Under the pieces are notes generated by a model. That model saw only the letters and a list, made by a program, of their open reading frames with translations. It had not been told where the DNA came from and made no database searches. This document shows positions 53,678-62,126 of a DNA stretch of 64,000 nt, piece after piece. The DNA is from JAXGXJ01 sp963829545 (GTDB lineage Bacteria > Actinomycetota > Thermoleophilia > RBG-16-64-13): contig CAWHIX010000010.1 in NCBI GenBank assembly GCA_963829545.1, positions 434,001-498,000 of the forward strand, given 5' to 3'. A program made the position numbers and the translations under genes. Within the stretch, counting starts at the first letter, position 1. Each line of letters opens with the position of its first letter.

Positions 53678-54135
53678 CGTTGGCCGTCCTCGTTCCGAGC
53701 TTCCGCGGTCGTGACCAGCCGGGCGACGGCCTCCAGGTAACCGTCCGCGCCCTTCCCGCTAACGGTGAAGCTCACCACGTCCGAGATAACGGAATGACGG
53801 CGCCATTCCTCACGGGAGGTTATGTCCGACAGATGAACCTCGGCCACAGGCGCAGTTACGAGCTCCAGCGCATCACGGATGGCGTAGCTGTAGTGCGTCC
53901 AGGCACCGGGGTTCACCAGGAGGGCATCGGCATGCCGATGCTCGTGCAGGTATTCGACGAAACACCCCTCGTGATTTGTCTGGCGACAGATGCACTCCCA
54001 GCCATGGCGGGCCGCCTCCTCCGTGACGAGGAGTTCGAGTTCCGGCAGGGTGAGGCTTCCGTAATGCTCAGCGGGGCGGTCCCCAAGGAGGTCCAGGTTG
54101 ACACCGTGCAGCACTGCAAGCAGGGACCGCGTCAT
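53674..54135 (-). CDS. aroQ: 3-dehydroquinate dehydratase, type II
   Basis: 153 residues. HGVNLDLLGDR with Arg, Tyr in AEHYG, QTNHEG, NPGAWTHYSYAIRDAL, and the catalytic His in EVHLSDITSREEWRRHS. The usual GPNLN is GVNLD here. It dehydrates 3-dehydroquinate. It is the fourth gene of aroC-K-B-Q. Confidence 0.93.
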   Translation of the reverse strand: MTRSLLAVLHGVNLDLLGDRPAEHYGSLTLPELELLVTEEAARHGWECICRQTNHEGCFVEYLHEHRHADALLVNPGAWTHYSYAIRDALELVTAPVAEVHLSDITSREEWRRHSVISDVVSFTVSGKGADGYLEAVARLVTTAEARNEDGQR

Positions 54136-54172
54136 GGTGTAGTGACCGGTCTCGTGATTCCATGACCCCGTC

Positions 54173-55261
54173 TCATGCCCGTATGACCTCCAAAGCTCCA
54201 GTGAGAATATCGGCCGACACCGAGAGGCCCCAGACCGGCTCGCCCAACTGCCGCAGGCCGACGAATCCGGTGGTTCCCGCAGTTACCTTCTTGTCCTTGG
54301 CCATGGCGAGGAGCAAGGAAGATGCCGGCGGCAGGGATATGGCCACGGGGAGGCTCCAACTTGCAAGAAGGCGGCTGGTGCGCTCCCGTACCTGCGCGTC
54401 GAGGCCAAGAGTCCGCTCGCTCACCGCCAGCGCGACCAGAAGGCCCAGAGCTACGGCTGTACCGTGGCTGAGCGAACCATAGCCGGTGGTGACCTCCAAG
54501 GCGTGCCCCACTGTGTGACCGAGGTTGAGCACTGCCCGGCCCCCCCTGTCGAGCTCGTCTTCTTCCACGACCGATGCCTTGTAGTCGATGCAGCGGCGCA
54601 CCAAGGAAGCCACGGCCTCCGGGTCACGTTCCGCGATGACGTCACTCTCTTTCTCCACAAGCTCGAAGAGGTCGGTGTCCAACAGGCCGTATTTCGCCAC
54701 CTCACCCAATCCGCCGCGATACTCGCCATCCGGGAGAGTGCTGAGGGTGACCGGATCGACCACCACCAGGTCGGGTTGGTAGAAGGCCCCCACGAGGTTC
54801 TTCCCAGCCGAGAGGTTGATGGCGGTCTTGCCGCCGACGCTGGAGTCTACCTGCGCCAACAACGTGGTGGGGATCTGCCACAGTCCGATGCCGCGCTGGT
54901 AGGTGGCCGCAGCGAAGCCGGCCAAGTCCCCGACCACACCCCCACCCACCGCAACGACGATATCGTCTCTGCGGCAACCTCTCTCTGCCAGCCAGTCCCA
55001 GCAGGCGGTTAGCGTCGCGCTGCTCTTGCTGGCCTCGCCGGGCGGCACGACGAAGACGTCGCCGGCCCGTAGAGCAGGCCCGAGCAAGGTGACGATCGTC
55101 TCTCCCCAGGCCGCGCGCACGTTCTCGTCGGTGACCACCAGCAGACGCCGGCCCTCCTCCGCCGTCTGGGCGGCGCGCGACGCCAGGAGATCCAGAGCTC
55201 CGACTCCGACCACCACGAGCGACGGACGTCCGGTTCTCTCCAGGGCGCGTTCCCAGGTCAC
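54173..55261 (-). CDS. aroB: 3-dehydroquinate synthase
   Basis: 362 residues. VVPPGEASKS, GGGVVGDLAGFAAATYQRG, IPTTLLAQVDSSVGGKTAIN, and zinc ligands in GLGEVAKYGLL and LNLGHTVGHALE are present. It closes DAHP to dehydroquinate with NAD. The GTG start overlaps the aroK stop (GTGA). The C-terminal KDKKVTAGTTGFVGL is normal. Confidence 0.96.
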   Translation of the reverse strand: MTWERALERTGRPSLVVVGVGALDLLASRAAQTAEEGRRLLVVTDENVRAAWGETIVTLLGPALRAGDVFVVPPGEASKSSATLTACWDWLAERGCRRDDIVVAVGGGVVGDLAGFAAATYQRGIGLWQIPTTLLAQVDSSVGGKTAINLSAGKNLVGAFYQPDLVVVDPVTLSTLPDGEYRGGLGEVAKYGLLDTDLFELVEKESDVIAERDPEAVASLVRRCIDYKASVVEEDELDRGGRAVLNLGHTVGHALEVTTGYGSLSHGTAVALGLLVALAVSERTLGLDAQVRERTSRLLASWSLPVAISLPPASSLLLAMAKDKKVTAGTTGFVGLRQLGEPVWGLSVSADILTGALEVIRA

Positions 55262-55800
55262 GGCCCGCCACCCTCGGCCGTCAGAGCGATGGTCGCCAAA
55301 GCGATGGCCGCCACTTCTCGGGCAATGATGTCGACGCTCTTCTCGCGCGTGTCGACGACGTGATCAGCCGCCGTTTCGTAGATGGCTCGCCGCTCGTCAA
55401 GGAGGCCGGCAAATGCCTGTGGATCTTGGGCCAGCGGCCGAGCGCTGCGGCAGACGCGCCTCCATGCGGACTCGGCATCTACATCCAGGTAGATCACGGT
55501 CGCCTTGGCATGGAGGCAGTCCAGAGCCTCTTGGCTCGTGATGGTGCCACCCCCAAGGGCGAGTATCAAGCCTCCCTCGTCCCAGGTGCGCTGCAGCACA
55601 GAGAGGAGGGTGTTGCACTCCCGGCGTCTGAATCCAACCTCGCCTTCGTCGGCGAAGATGGCCGGTATCGTCCGCCCCGACGAAGCTACTACTTCGGCGT
55701 CCAGATCGACGAAGGCCCATCGCAGGAGGCGAGCGGCCTTCCGTCCAACGGTCGATTTCCCGCTACCCATGAAGCCGGCAAGCGCTACGACCGGCGCCAA
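55258..55800 (-). CDS. aroK: Shikimate kinase
   Basis: 180 residues. P-loop GFMGSGKSTVG, DLDAEV, FRRRE, LGGGTI and lid arginine in RSARPLAQDP. It phosphorylates shikimate. The start overlaps the aroC end by 16 bases. The C-terminal 20 residues (AIALATIALTAEGGGP) are an uncharged tail. Confidence 0.95.
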   Translation of the reverse strand: MAPVVALAGFMGSGKSTVGRKAARLLRWAFVDLDAEVVASSGRTIPAIFADEGEVGFRRRECNTLLSVLQRTWDEGGLILALGGGTITSQEALDCLHAKATVIYLDVDAESAWRRVCRSARPLAQDPQAFAGLLDERRAIYETAADHVVDTREKSVDIIAREVAAIALATIALTAEGGGP

Positions 55801-56996
55801 AGCCCACGCGCCCCTATATCCTGCTCGTATGCCGACACGGCCGCCCGCATCTGCTCGATGCTGTCGCCGCCGAACTTCTCGCGGTAGGCCTGCGCCACGA
55901 CGATGGCCACCATCGCCTCCCCCACCACACGCGCCGCGGGCACGGCGGCGACGTCACTGCGCTCCACGTGGGCCTTCGTCGGTTCAAGACTATCGAGATC
56001 CACGGCCGAAAGCGGGGTGGTGAGCGTGGGGATGGGTTTCATGGCGGCACGGAGGACGATAGGCATGCCGTTGGTCATGCCCCCTTCAAGTCCTCCGGCT
56101 CGGTTGGTCCGCCGCACCACCCGTCTGCCCCCTGTGTCTTCATCCACGTAGGTGGCGTCATGCACGCTCGACCCTGGGAGGGCGGAGTTGGCGAAGGCAT
56201 TGCCGATCTCCACTCCCTTCACTGCCGGAATGCTACCGAGCGCCCCCAGGAGACGCCCATCCAGCCGTTCTGAATAGGTCGCGTAGCCTCCCAGGCCGGG
56301 GCAGACTCCCCAACACCAGATCTCGAACACTCCCCCCAGGGACTCGCCGGCAAGCCTGGCCTGATCGATGGCTGCGCACATGGCGTCGGTGGCATCAGCG
56401 TCCTCGCATCCAGTCCGCGAGCGCTCGACCGCGTCCCAGTCGATGGCCGCGGAATCGACGAGTTCTCCGTAGGGCGCCTCGACCGCGCCCAAGGCCGTGA
56501 CTCTGCCCCTCACAGTGACGCCGAACTCGGTGAGCAGTCTCTTGCAGACCGCCCCGGCGGCCACTCGCCCCACCGTCTCTCTCGCGCTGGCCCGTTCGAG
56601 CACGTTTCTAACGTCGTCATGTCCATACTTCGCGACCCCACTGAGATCGGCGTGCCCGGGCCGGGGGATCGTGACTCGCGGGACGGCCCTGCCGCCCGGC
56701 GACGATTGCTGAGCCTCGGGCGACATGAGTTCCAGCCAGTTCTGATGGTCGCGGTTCTCAACCAGGATGGCGATGGGAGTTCCCAGGGTCCGACCGAGAC
56801 GCACGCCGGCCAGAAAGCGGGCCTGGTCGGTTTCGATGGCCATCCGCCCACCGCGGCCGTACCCGCGTTGGCGTCTTGCCAGGTCGGCGTCGACATCCCG
56901 CGAAGTCAGGGAAAGTCCCGCAGGAATTCCCTCCAGGAGGCACACCTCTCCGGGCCCATGGGACTCACCGGCGGTGCTGACGCGGAGATGGGCCAC
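55785..56996 (-). CDS. aroC: Chorismate synthase
   Basis: 403 residues. STAGESHGPGEVCLLEGIPAG, RRQRGYGRGGRM, PRPGHADLSGVAKYG, ARETVGRVAAGAVC and NRAGGLEGGMTNGMP are the family's flavin and substrate motifs. It makes chorismate from EPSP. It starts eight bases after the pilP-like gene, so the aro genes and the pilus genes probably share a transcript. Confidence 0.97.
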   Translation of the reverse strand: MAHLRVSTAGESHGPGEVCLLEGIPAGLSLTSRDVDADLARRQRGYGRGGRMAIETDQARFLAGVRLGRTLGTPIAILVENRDHQNWLELMSPEAQQSSPGGRAVPRVTIPRPGHADLSGVAKYGHDDVRNVLERASARETVGRVAAGAVCKRLLTEFGVTVRGRVTALGAVEAPYGELVDSAAIDWDAVERSRTGCEDADATDAMCAAIDQARLAGESLGGVFEIWCWGVCPGLGGYATYSERLDGRLLGALGSIPAVKGVEIGNAFANSALPGSSVHDATYVDEDTGGRRVVRRTNRAGGLEGGMTNGMPIVLRAAMKPIPTLTTPLSAVDLDSLEPTKAHVERSDVAAVPAARVVGEAMVAIVVAQAYREKFGGDSIEQMRAAVSAYEQDIGARGLWRRS

Positions 56997-57004
56997 CAGC
57001 GGCT

Positions 57005-57673
57005 CTATCCGAAGATCTGCTGTCCCTCTACCAGCGTGAGTGTCTCACTGCCGTGGAGCAGAGTGACGACGTTGCTGGAGAGGGCGATATCGACGACCTG
57101 GATTTGGCCCCAGCTTGTGGACACCACGTCACCGACGCGTTGGTCCTTGTAGACCGTGTTGTCGACCTTGAAGGTGCACGCGGGCGCACCCCCCACCTCT
57201 TCGACCGAGAGGATCTTCAGGGTGTGGACGTACGGAGGCTTGGTCGTGGTAGTGGTAGCCGGTTTGGTCGTCGTGGTAGTCGACGGGCGGGTGGTGGTGG
57301 TCCACCAGGTCGTGGTGGTGTTGTAGTAGCGCGTCGTGGTGGTGTAGCGCGTAGTGGTGGTGTTGTAGTCCGTCGTGTCGGTGGGCGAGGTCGTCTGGGT
57401 AGTGTCCGTGGGATTGGGAACCGTGGTCTCGGTGGGCACAGCCTGCTGAACGAAGGGGTCCTTGCTCTCGAAGGTGGACAGCTCTTCCGCAGGCAGACCA
57501 TCCTCGCCGGTGATCTCATCCAGCGATTCGGTGGGCTCGGTCGATAGTTCGGAGACCACGGTCACGATACCCTCAGCCGTCTCCTCCTCCCCCATGCAAC
57601 CAACGAGGCCGGCCACCAGACCCAACGTCAGGAGGAGAGCCACCAGGAGCGACGCATAGGGCTTCGCCTTCAT
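57005..57673 (-). CDS. PilP-like lipoprotein with Thr-rich linker
   Basis: 222 residues from ATG 57673 (AGGAGG six bases upstream). A lipoprotein signal ends at LVGLVGC-type lipobox GLVAGLVGC. An acidic part is followed by a Thr/Tyr-rich linker (residues about 95-150, TTTTRYTTTTR). The C-terminal ~70 residues (LKILSVEEVGG...VGDVVSTSWGQIQVVDI) have the strand pattern of the PilP/secretin-linker domain. The position after pilM-N-O fits PilP, which would bridge PilNO outward. Assignment is by position and pattern; sequence similarity is low. Confidence 0.55.
   Translation of the reverse strand: MKAKPYASLLVALLLTLGLVAGLVGCMGEEETAEGIVTVVSELSTEPTESLDEITGEDGLPAEELSTFESKDPFVQQAVPTETTVPNPTDTTQTTSPTDTTDYNTTTTRYTTTTRYYNTTTTWWTTTTRPSTTTTTKPATTTTTKPPYVHTLKILSVEEVGGAPACTFKVDNTVYKDQRVGDVVSTSWGQIQVVDIALSSNVVTLLHGSETLTLVEGQQIFG
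57237..57392 (-). repeat. Threonine-codon low-complexity tract
   Basis: Irregular repeats of ACC and ACT codons broken by Tyr, Arg and Trp codons, within the pilP-like gene. It is coding, likely an extended O-glycosylation-prone or spacer linker, and its length could vary by slippage. Confidence 0.6.
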
Positions 57674-57683
57674 CCCATGCCTC

Positions 57684-58343
57684 CTAGGAGCCACTTTCTT
57701 CACCTTCCGTCGTCGCGTCGTCATCGACAGTCTCACTAGGGGGACTCTCTACGGGCATCGCCGCCGCTGTCAAGGTGGCGCCCCCCGTCTGGAACGCGTA
57801 CATGACCATGCCCACCTGAAGTTCCGGGCTGGTACTCCCCTCAGCACCGGCGCCGAGGTCGCCCGCGTACTGCAGGTCGATCTGCTTGACGGCAAGCAGT
57901 CTGCCCGGCCCGGCCACCAATTGTTCCGCGCGCCATACGAAGTCGCTCATGTCGAAGTACGTGCCGGCGAATTCAAGCGAAAGGGGGATTATCTGATACC
58001 CGGGGTACGCCGTTGGCTCGCCGGGCGTGACCGACATGAAGTCGATCCCGGACTGGTCGGCGAGATCCTGTATCTGCAGCATGAGGCTCGGTATCTCCTC
58101 GGAGATGGGCACCATCTTGGCCAACTCCAGCAGGCGGGCCTGGTTCTCTTTGCCCTCCGCCTGGGTGGTCTCTGCCTGAGCCAACTCGGCCAGGGCGGTG
58201 GCCAGCTTGGTCTTCTCAGTCTCGATGTTCGCCGACACGGTGGCGATATCCTCCCGTAGCGGGTTCAGGAGAAGCATCCACGCGAGCGCTATGATCACCA
58301 ACAGCCCGAGCCCGGCTGCAATGAACTTCAGCCTGCGACTCAC
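57684..58343 (-). CDS. pilO: Type IV pilus alignment protein PilO
   Basis: 219 residues. One N-terminal membrane helix (about 7-27), a coiled coil (30-75, IETEKTKLATALAEL) and a ferredoxin-like periplasmic fold (SGIDFMSVTPGEP, YQIIPLSLEFAGTYFDMSDFVW). An acidic C-terminal tail follows. PilO pairs with PilN in the periplasm. The start overlaps the pilN stop. Confidence 0.88.
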   Translation of the reverse strand: MSRRLKFIAAGLGLLVIIALAWMLLLNPLREDIATVSANIETEKTKLATALAELAQAETTQAEGKENQARLLELAKMVPISEEIPSLMLQIQDLADQSGIDFMSVTPGEPTAYPGYQIIPLSLEFAGTYFDMSDFVWRAEQLVAGPGRLLAVKQIDLQYAGDLGAGAEGSTSPELQVGMVMYAFQTGGATLTAAAMPVESPPSETVDDDATTEGEESGS

Positions 58344-58990
58344 GGGACATCCACCTGTATTTGGCTCACGGGCAGCTCCTCGTCAGGGGACGTGTCGATG
58401 ACGGAGCCACTCATGCTGAACGTCTTCAGCTCTTGCCCGGTGTCGCCGCCCGAATCGCCGGCGGCCGACATCAACTCCACTCCCTCGAGACTCGGTACGA
58501 GCTGGAAGCGGACCAGCAACTGGGAGACGTCCTCGAAGGTGTATGTGGTGCCCTCAACGGATAGCATCGTGTCTTCGCTGGGGTTCGATGTCGATGCGGT
58601 CCCATCAGTCACCACGGGGTCCGCCACCGTCAGGCCGAGGCTCTGAAACCAGATGGTGTTGGGCACCACCAGGCTGATGTCGTCCAGGATGCCAGAAACC
58701 GTGGTACGCGCCGAGTAGATGCCCTGCACCACAGCTTCCATCTCGTCTCTCTGGATCTTGACGACCTCATACTGGCGCAATGCCGCCACCTGAGCTTCCA
58801 CCCCAGCTACCTGCTGCTCGAGGTCGGCAAGTTCCTGCTCTTTGTCGGCGAGTTGGCCGCTCAATAGGTAGTAGCCAAAACCCAGGCCGAACACCACGAC
58901 TATGGTAAGGACCAGCATCAGCAGCAGGCCGACGTCCGTGGTGGTACGCGGCCGCTCTGAGGGTGGGACAAGGTTGATGCGGCGCGTCAT
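58340..58990 (-). CDS. pilN: Type IV pilus assembly protein PilN
   Basis: 216 residues from ATG 58990 (MTRRINLVPPSERPR). INLVPP is the motif by which PilN binds PilM. One membrane helix (about 22-44) is followed by a coiled coil and a ferredoxin-like domain. It starts two bases after the pilM stop. Confidence 0.92.
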   Translation of the reverse strand: MTRRINLVPPSERPRTTTDVGLLLMLVLTIVVVFGLGFGYYLLSGQLADKEQELADLEQQVAGVEAQVAALRQYEVVKIQRDEMEAVVQGIYSARTTVSGILDDISLVVPNTIWFQSLGLTVADPVVTDGTASTSNPSEDTMLSVEGTTYTFEDVSQLLVRFQLVPSLEGVELMSAAGDSGGDTGQELKTFSMSGSVIDTSPDEELPVSQIQVDVP

Positions 58991-58991
58991 G

Positions 58992-60101
58992 TCATTCCCT
59001 CTCGGGCAATACGAGGCCCAATGCAACCGAGAGACAGGGAGCCATCGACGCAAGGTCGGCGTCGGGCATGTCCGACGCATTCTCGGCTATATGTGCCAGC
59101 GGATTGGCAAGGGCCACAGGCATCCCCAGCAACTCGGCCAGATGCGAGTCGAGATTGCGGACGAGGGCCCCGCGACCGCTCAAAATGAGTTGGCCGACCG
59201 GAAACGACTGTTCCTGGGCTTGGTAATAATCGAAAGAGCGTCGGATCTCCTCACCGAGCTCAGTCGCCACCTCGCCTAACTCAGACTGCGTCTCATCGAC
59301 GATCTCGTCGCGATAGAAGTCCCGATCGGGGGGCAGAGGTCCCGCGAGCCCCACCCTCTGCACGAGCGCGTGAGCATCATCCGGCGGGATCTCCCTGCCG
59401 TCACCTATGGCCCGGTGGAAGCGGTCGCTGGAGAAGTTGATGATGCGCGTGAACCTGAGAACCCCGTCCATCGCGACCGCTAGGGTCGAGACCGAGGAGG
59501 AAATGTCCACGAGGCCATGAGAGACGGCTCCCGCGCCGGCCCCAGGGAGGAAGGGACTGTCGGGGACGAGCGCCCGCAACAGCGCGAGGCTGGCGACGTC
59601 GATCCCCAGTACTTTGAGTCCCGCTTTCTGGACGGCCGAAAGGAGATTCATGATCATAGTCTTCTGCGCGGCCACCAAGAGTACCTGCTGGCGGGCGGTG
59701 CCGTCGGGTCCCACTCGTCTGCCGATGACCTGCGAGTCGAGCACCACTTCGTCGACCGGGATGGGGATGTATTCCTGTGCCTGGAACTGGATGGCGCTGA
59801 GCAGCTCTTCTTCGGAAAGGTCCGGCATATCGATGTTGCGGACGATGACCTTCTGGTTGCTCACCGCCAGCTGGACCGAGCGACCGCGGAGCTTGTAGTG
59901 GTTGACCCACTCCCGCAATTCGCGCGCGAAAAGATCGGGTTCCACGATCTCGCCATCTACGACAAGACCCGGCGACAGGGTCCAGTCGTAGCAGGCCCGG
60001 AGGCGAAGGCTCTCCGGCCGGCCGACCACACTCAAAGCGACCACGTTTGATCCGCCGATATCGAGAGCGAACTGACCTGTCTGAAACACTCCTAGAGCCA
60101 T
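58992..60101 (-). CDS. pilM: Type IV pilus assembly protein PilM
   Basis: 369 residues, actin-like ATPase fold. ALDIGGSNVVAL at the N terminus, VDISSSVSTLAVAMDG as the second phosphate loop, and LILSGRGALVRNLDSHLAE as the adenosine motif. It sits on the cytoplasmic side and binds the PilN tail. The gene follows pilD with about 100 bases between. Confidence 0.93.
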   Translation of the reverse strand: MALGVFQTGQFALDIGGSNVVALSVVGRPESLRLRACYDWTLSPGLVVDGEIVEPDLFARELREWVNHYKLRGRSVQLAVSNQKVIVRNIDMPDLSEEELLSAIQFQAQEYIPIPVDEVVLDSQVIGRRVGPDGTARQQVLLVAAQKTMIMNLLSAVQKAGLKVLGIDVASLALLRALVPDSPFLPGAGAGAVSHGLVDISSSVSTLAVAMDGVLRFTRIINFSSDRFHRAIGDGREIPPDDAHALVQRVGLAGPLPPDRDFYRDEIVDETQSELGEVATELGEEIRRSFDYYQAQEQSFPVGQLILSGRGALVRNLDSHLAELLGMPVALANPLAHIAENASDMPDADLASMAPCLSVALGLVLPERE

Positions 60102-60201
60102 GCTCGAACCTGCCCCGTCCGTCCCTCTGCTATTCCGGTCAGCAGCCTATGTAGGCAAACTTTACCACGCCTTCGAGAATCATCGCGCCGAGCGCCACCG
60201 C

Positions 60202-60953
60202 TCATTGGAATAGGGCCAAGTATGAGCTCAGCACACCCTGACCCACCAGGACCGCCACCACCGCCCCGAGGGCAAGGTATGGGCCAAAGGGGATCTGGTC
60301 CTTCCTCCCGCGCCGACGCGTGACGATGAGGAAGACCCCAGCGGCCGCTCCCACCAGGAAGGCAAGGAAGAGCGCCACTACGACAGATACCCCCAATACC
60401 GCGCCCATGAATAGTGCCATCTTGACATCTCCGGGTCCCATCCCCCCCGGCCAGACCATGACCAGAAGGAGCATGAACGCCGCGGCCCCCAATCCGCCGG
60501 CCAGGAACTTCCACCAATCGCCGGGACTGATGGCGATGGATGCCAGCAGACCAGAACGGCCCCGGGAACGACTATCTTGTCGGGGATGATCATGTGGTCG
60601 TAGTCGATGAGCGCGACGCATATCATGGCCGCCGTGAAGGCCCATACCACCAACAGCGGCCAACCCAGGCCCAAGCGCATGTAGGCCAGTAGGAAAGCCA
60701 GGCCTGTGAGCGCCTCCACAAGAGGGTAGCGGATGGAGATAGGTTCCCGACAGTCACGGCACTTGCCGCGCAGCACCAGCCAGCCGAGAACAGGCACGTT
60801 GTCATACCGACGCACCGGGTTTCCACAACGCGGGCAGTGGGAGCCCGGACGAGTCAGCGACTCTGCTCTGGGCAGCCGGTAGGCGACGACATTCAGGAAG
60901 CTGCCGATCACCAGCCCCAGGAGAAGCGAGACAAAGCCGAAGTAATAGGCCAC
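60202..60953 (-). CDS. pilD: Prepilin peptidase/N-methyltransferase PilD (frameshifted)
   Basis: About 250 residues after insertion of one base near 60550, which joins KIVVPGAVL to GLLASIAISPGDWW. The methylase domain has two zinc CxxC pairs (CPRCGNPVRRYDNVPVLGW, CRDC). The catalytic aspartates are in ALIDYDHMIIPD and GPGDVKMA. The GTG at 60953 has GGAAGGGG nine bases upstream; a TTG at 60962 is the longer alternative. It cleaves and methylates prepilins at the membrane. No pilin gene is found in this window. Confidence 0.88.
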
Positions 60954-61108
60954 CCGGACCAACCCCTTCCATACCGTTACCCTATATATCGACCGGTTAG
61001 GTCGAGTAGTGAAGAGCGTTATGCGAACGGGTCAAGACTAGTGGACGGACGCCCGGAGCGAAATGCGACCTTGGTAGGATTCTCGCGACGCCAAATGCCC
61101 AGCTGCTC

Positions 61109-62020
61109 TTACCGGAGCCAGCCACCTTCCAGCATCGCCCCTCTGAGTACAGCCTGTCCGGCTGGGGTCATGCGTTCTAACGGTGGCCGCAGCGGGCCTG
61201 CCGGGAGCCCCAGCCACTCCAGAGCCTGCTTCACCGGGGTGGGGTTCGGCTCGACGAACAGGGCATCGACGACGTCCATGATCTGATAATGGAGGGCGCG
61301 GGCCTGCTCGATGCGCCCCTCCCAAACAGCCTCGCAGAGGGCCCTCACTTCCTTGCCCACCACGTGCGCCACGGCCGCGATGGCACCAGCGGCGCCCTGA
61401 CAGAGGAGGCTGAAGGTCATGATGTCCTCACCGGAATAGATGGAGAACGTATGCGGGTCGGTGGATCGGTATATCTGCATGGCCTGGTGGAGGTCGCCGG
61501 ACGCATCCTTCAGTCCGACCACTTGGGGCACCTCACGCCATAAACGCACGATGGTCTGCGGCTCGATGTTGCGGCTGGTCCTGCCCGGGATGTTGTAAAG
61601 GATCATGGGCAGCCCCGACTTCTCCGCGATGGCGGCGAAATGGTTGAAAAGACCTTCCTGGGTGGGCTTGTTGTAGTAAGGACCCACTTGGAGGGTGGCG
61701 TCCGCCCCCAACTGCTCGGCCAGTCTGGTCAGATCGATCGCCTCCTGTGTGGAATTCGATCCGGCGGAGGCGATGATGGGGACCCGTCCCCGGTTCTGCT
61801 CGACAACAGCGCGGATCACGTCGGCATGCTCTTGGTGAGACAGAGTGGCCGACTCGCCCGTGGTGCCGCACGGAACAATACCGTCGCAGCCGATTTCCTC
61901 CACGAAGTAGTCGACTAAGCGGCACAGTCCGGCGTAGTCGACCGTGAGATCATCGTTGAAGGGCGTGATGAGAGGGACGATGACTCCCCGCAGACCCCAT
62001 TCCACCTTTGCGACCACCAT
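61109..62020 (-). CDS. dapA: 4-hydroxy-tetrahydrodipicolinate synthase
   Basis: 303 residues. PCGTTGESATLSHQEH, Tyr in GPYYNKPTQEG, YNIPGRTSRNI, and the Schiff-base lysine in VGLKDASGD. It joins pyruvate and aspartate semialdehyde in lysine/DAP synthesis. ATG 62020 and GTG 62017 are both possible, with GGGAGG just upstream favouring the second by spacing. Family relatives with other aldolase substrates exist; the motif set fits DapA best. It has its own promoter and follows an IclR regulator. Confidence 0.88.
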   Translation of the reverse strand: MVVAKVEWGLRGVIVPLITPFNDDLTVDYAGLCRLVDYFVEEIGCDGIVPCGTTGESATLSHQEHADVIRAVVEQNRGRVPIIASAGSNSTQEAIDLTRLAEQLGADATLQVGPYYNKPTQEGLFNHFAAIAEKSGLPMILYNIPGRTSRNIEPQTIVRLWREVPQVVGLKDASGDLHQAMQIYRSTDPHTFSIYSGEDIMTFSLLCQGAAGAIAAVAHVVGKEVRALCEAVWEGRIEQARALHYQIMDVVDALFVEPNPTPVKQALEWLGLPAGPLRPPLERMTPAGQAVLRGAMLEGGWLR

Positions 62021-62072
62021 CGCCTCCCATCGATCGTCGAGCCAAGACAGCTCTCTACGCGTGCGAAGCACC

Positions 62073-62100
62073 ATTATAGGTGGTGACGCAGATGAGACAA
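62073..62100 (-). promoter_or_regulatory. Promoter of dapA
   Basis: On the minus strand TTGTCT (62100-62095), 16 bases, then a perfect TATAAT (62078-62073). The expected leader is about 45 bases, too short for a lysine riboswitch. Confidence 0.6.
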
Positions 62101-62126
62101 AGTCGCGACGCGCGGCAGGAGACCTT

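Noticed and set aside
57237..57392. A CRISPR array or minisatellite
   Set aside because: The repeats are irregular three- to six-base Thr codons in frame within a lipoprotein gene; there are no spacers.
62021..62126. A lysine riboswitch upstream of dapA
   Set aside because: The predicted transcript leader is about 45 bases and no aptamer-like sequence is present.
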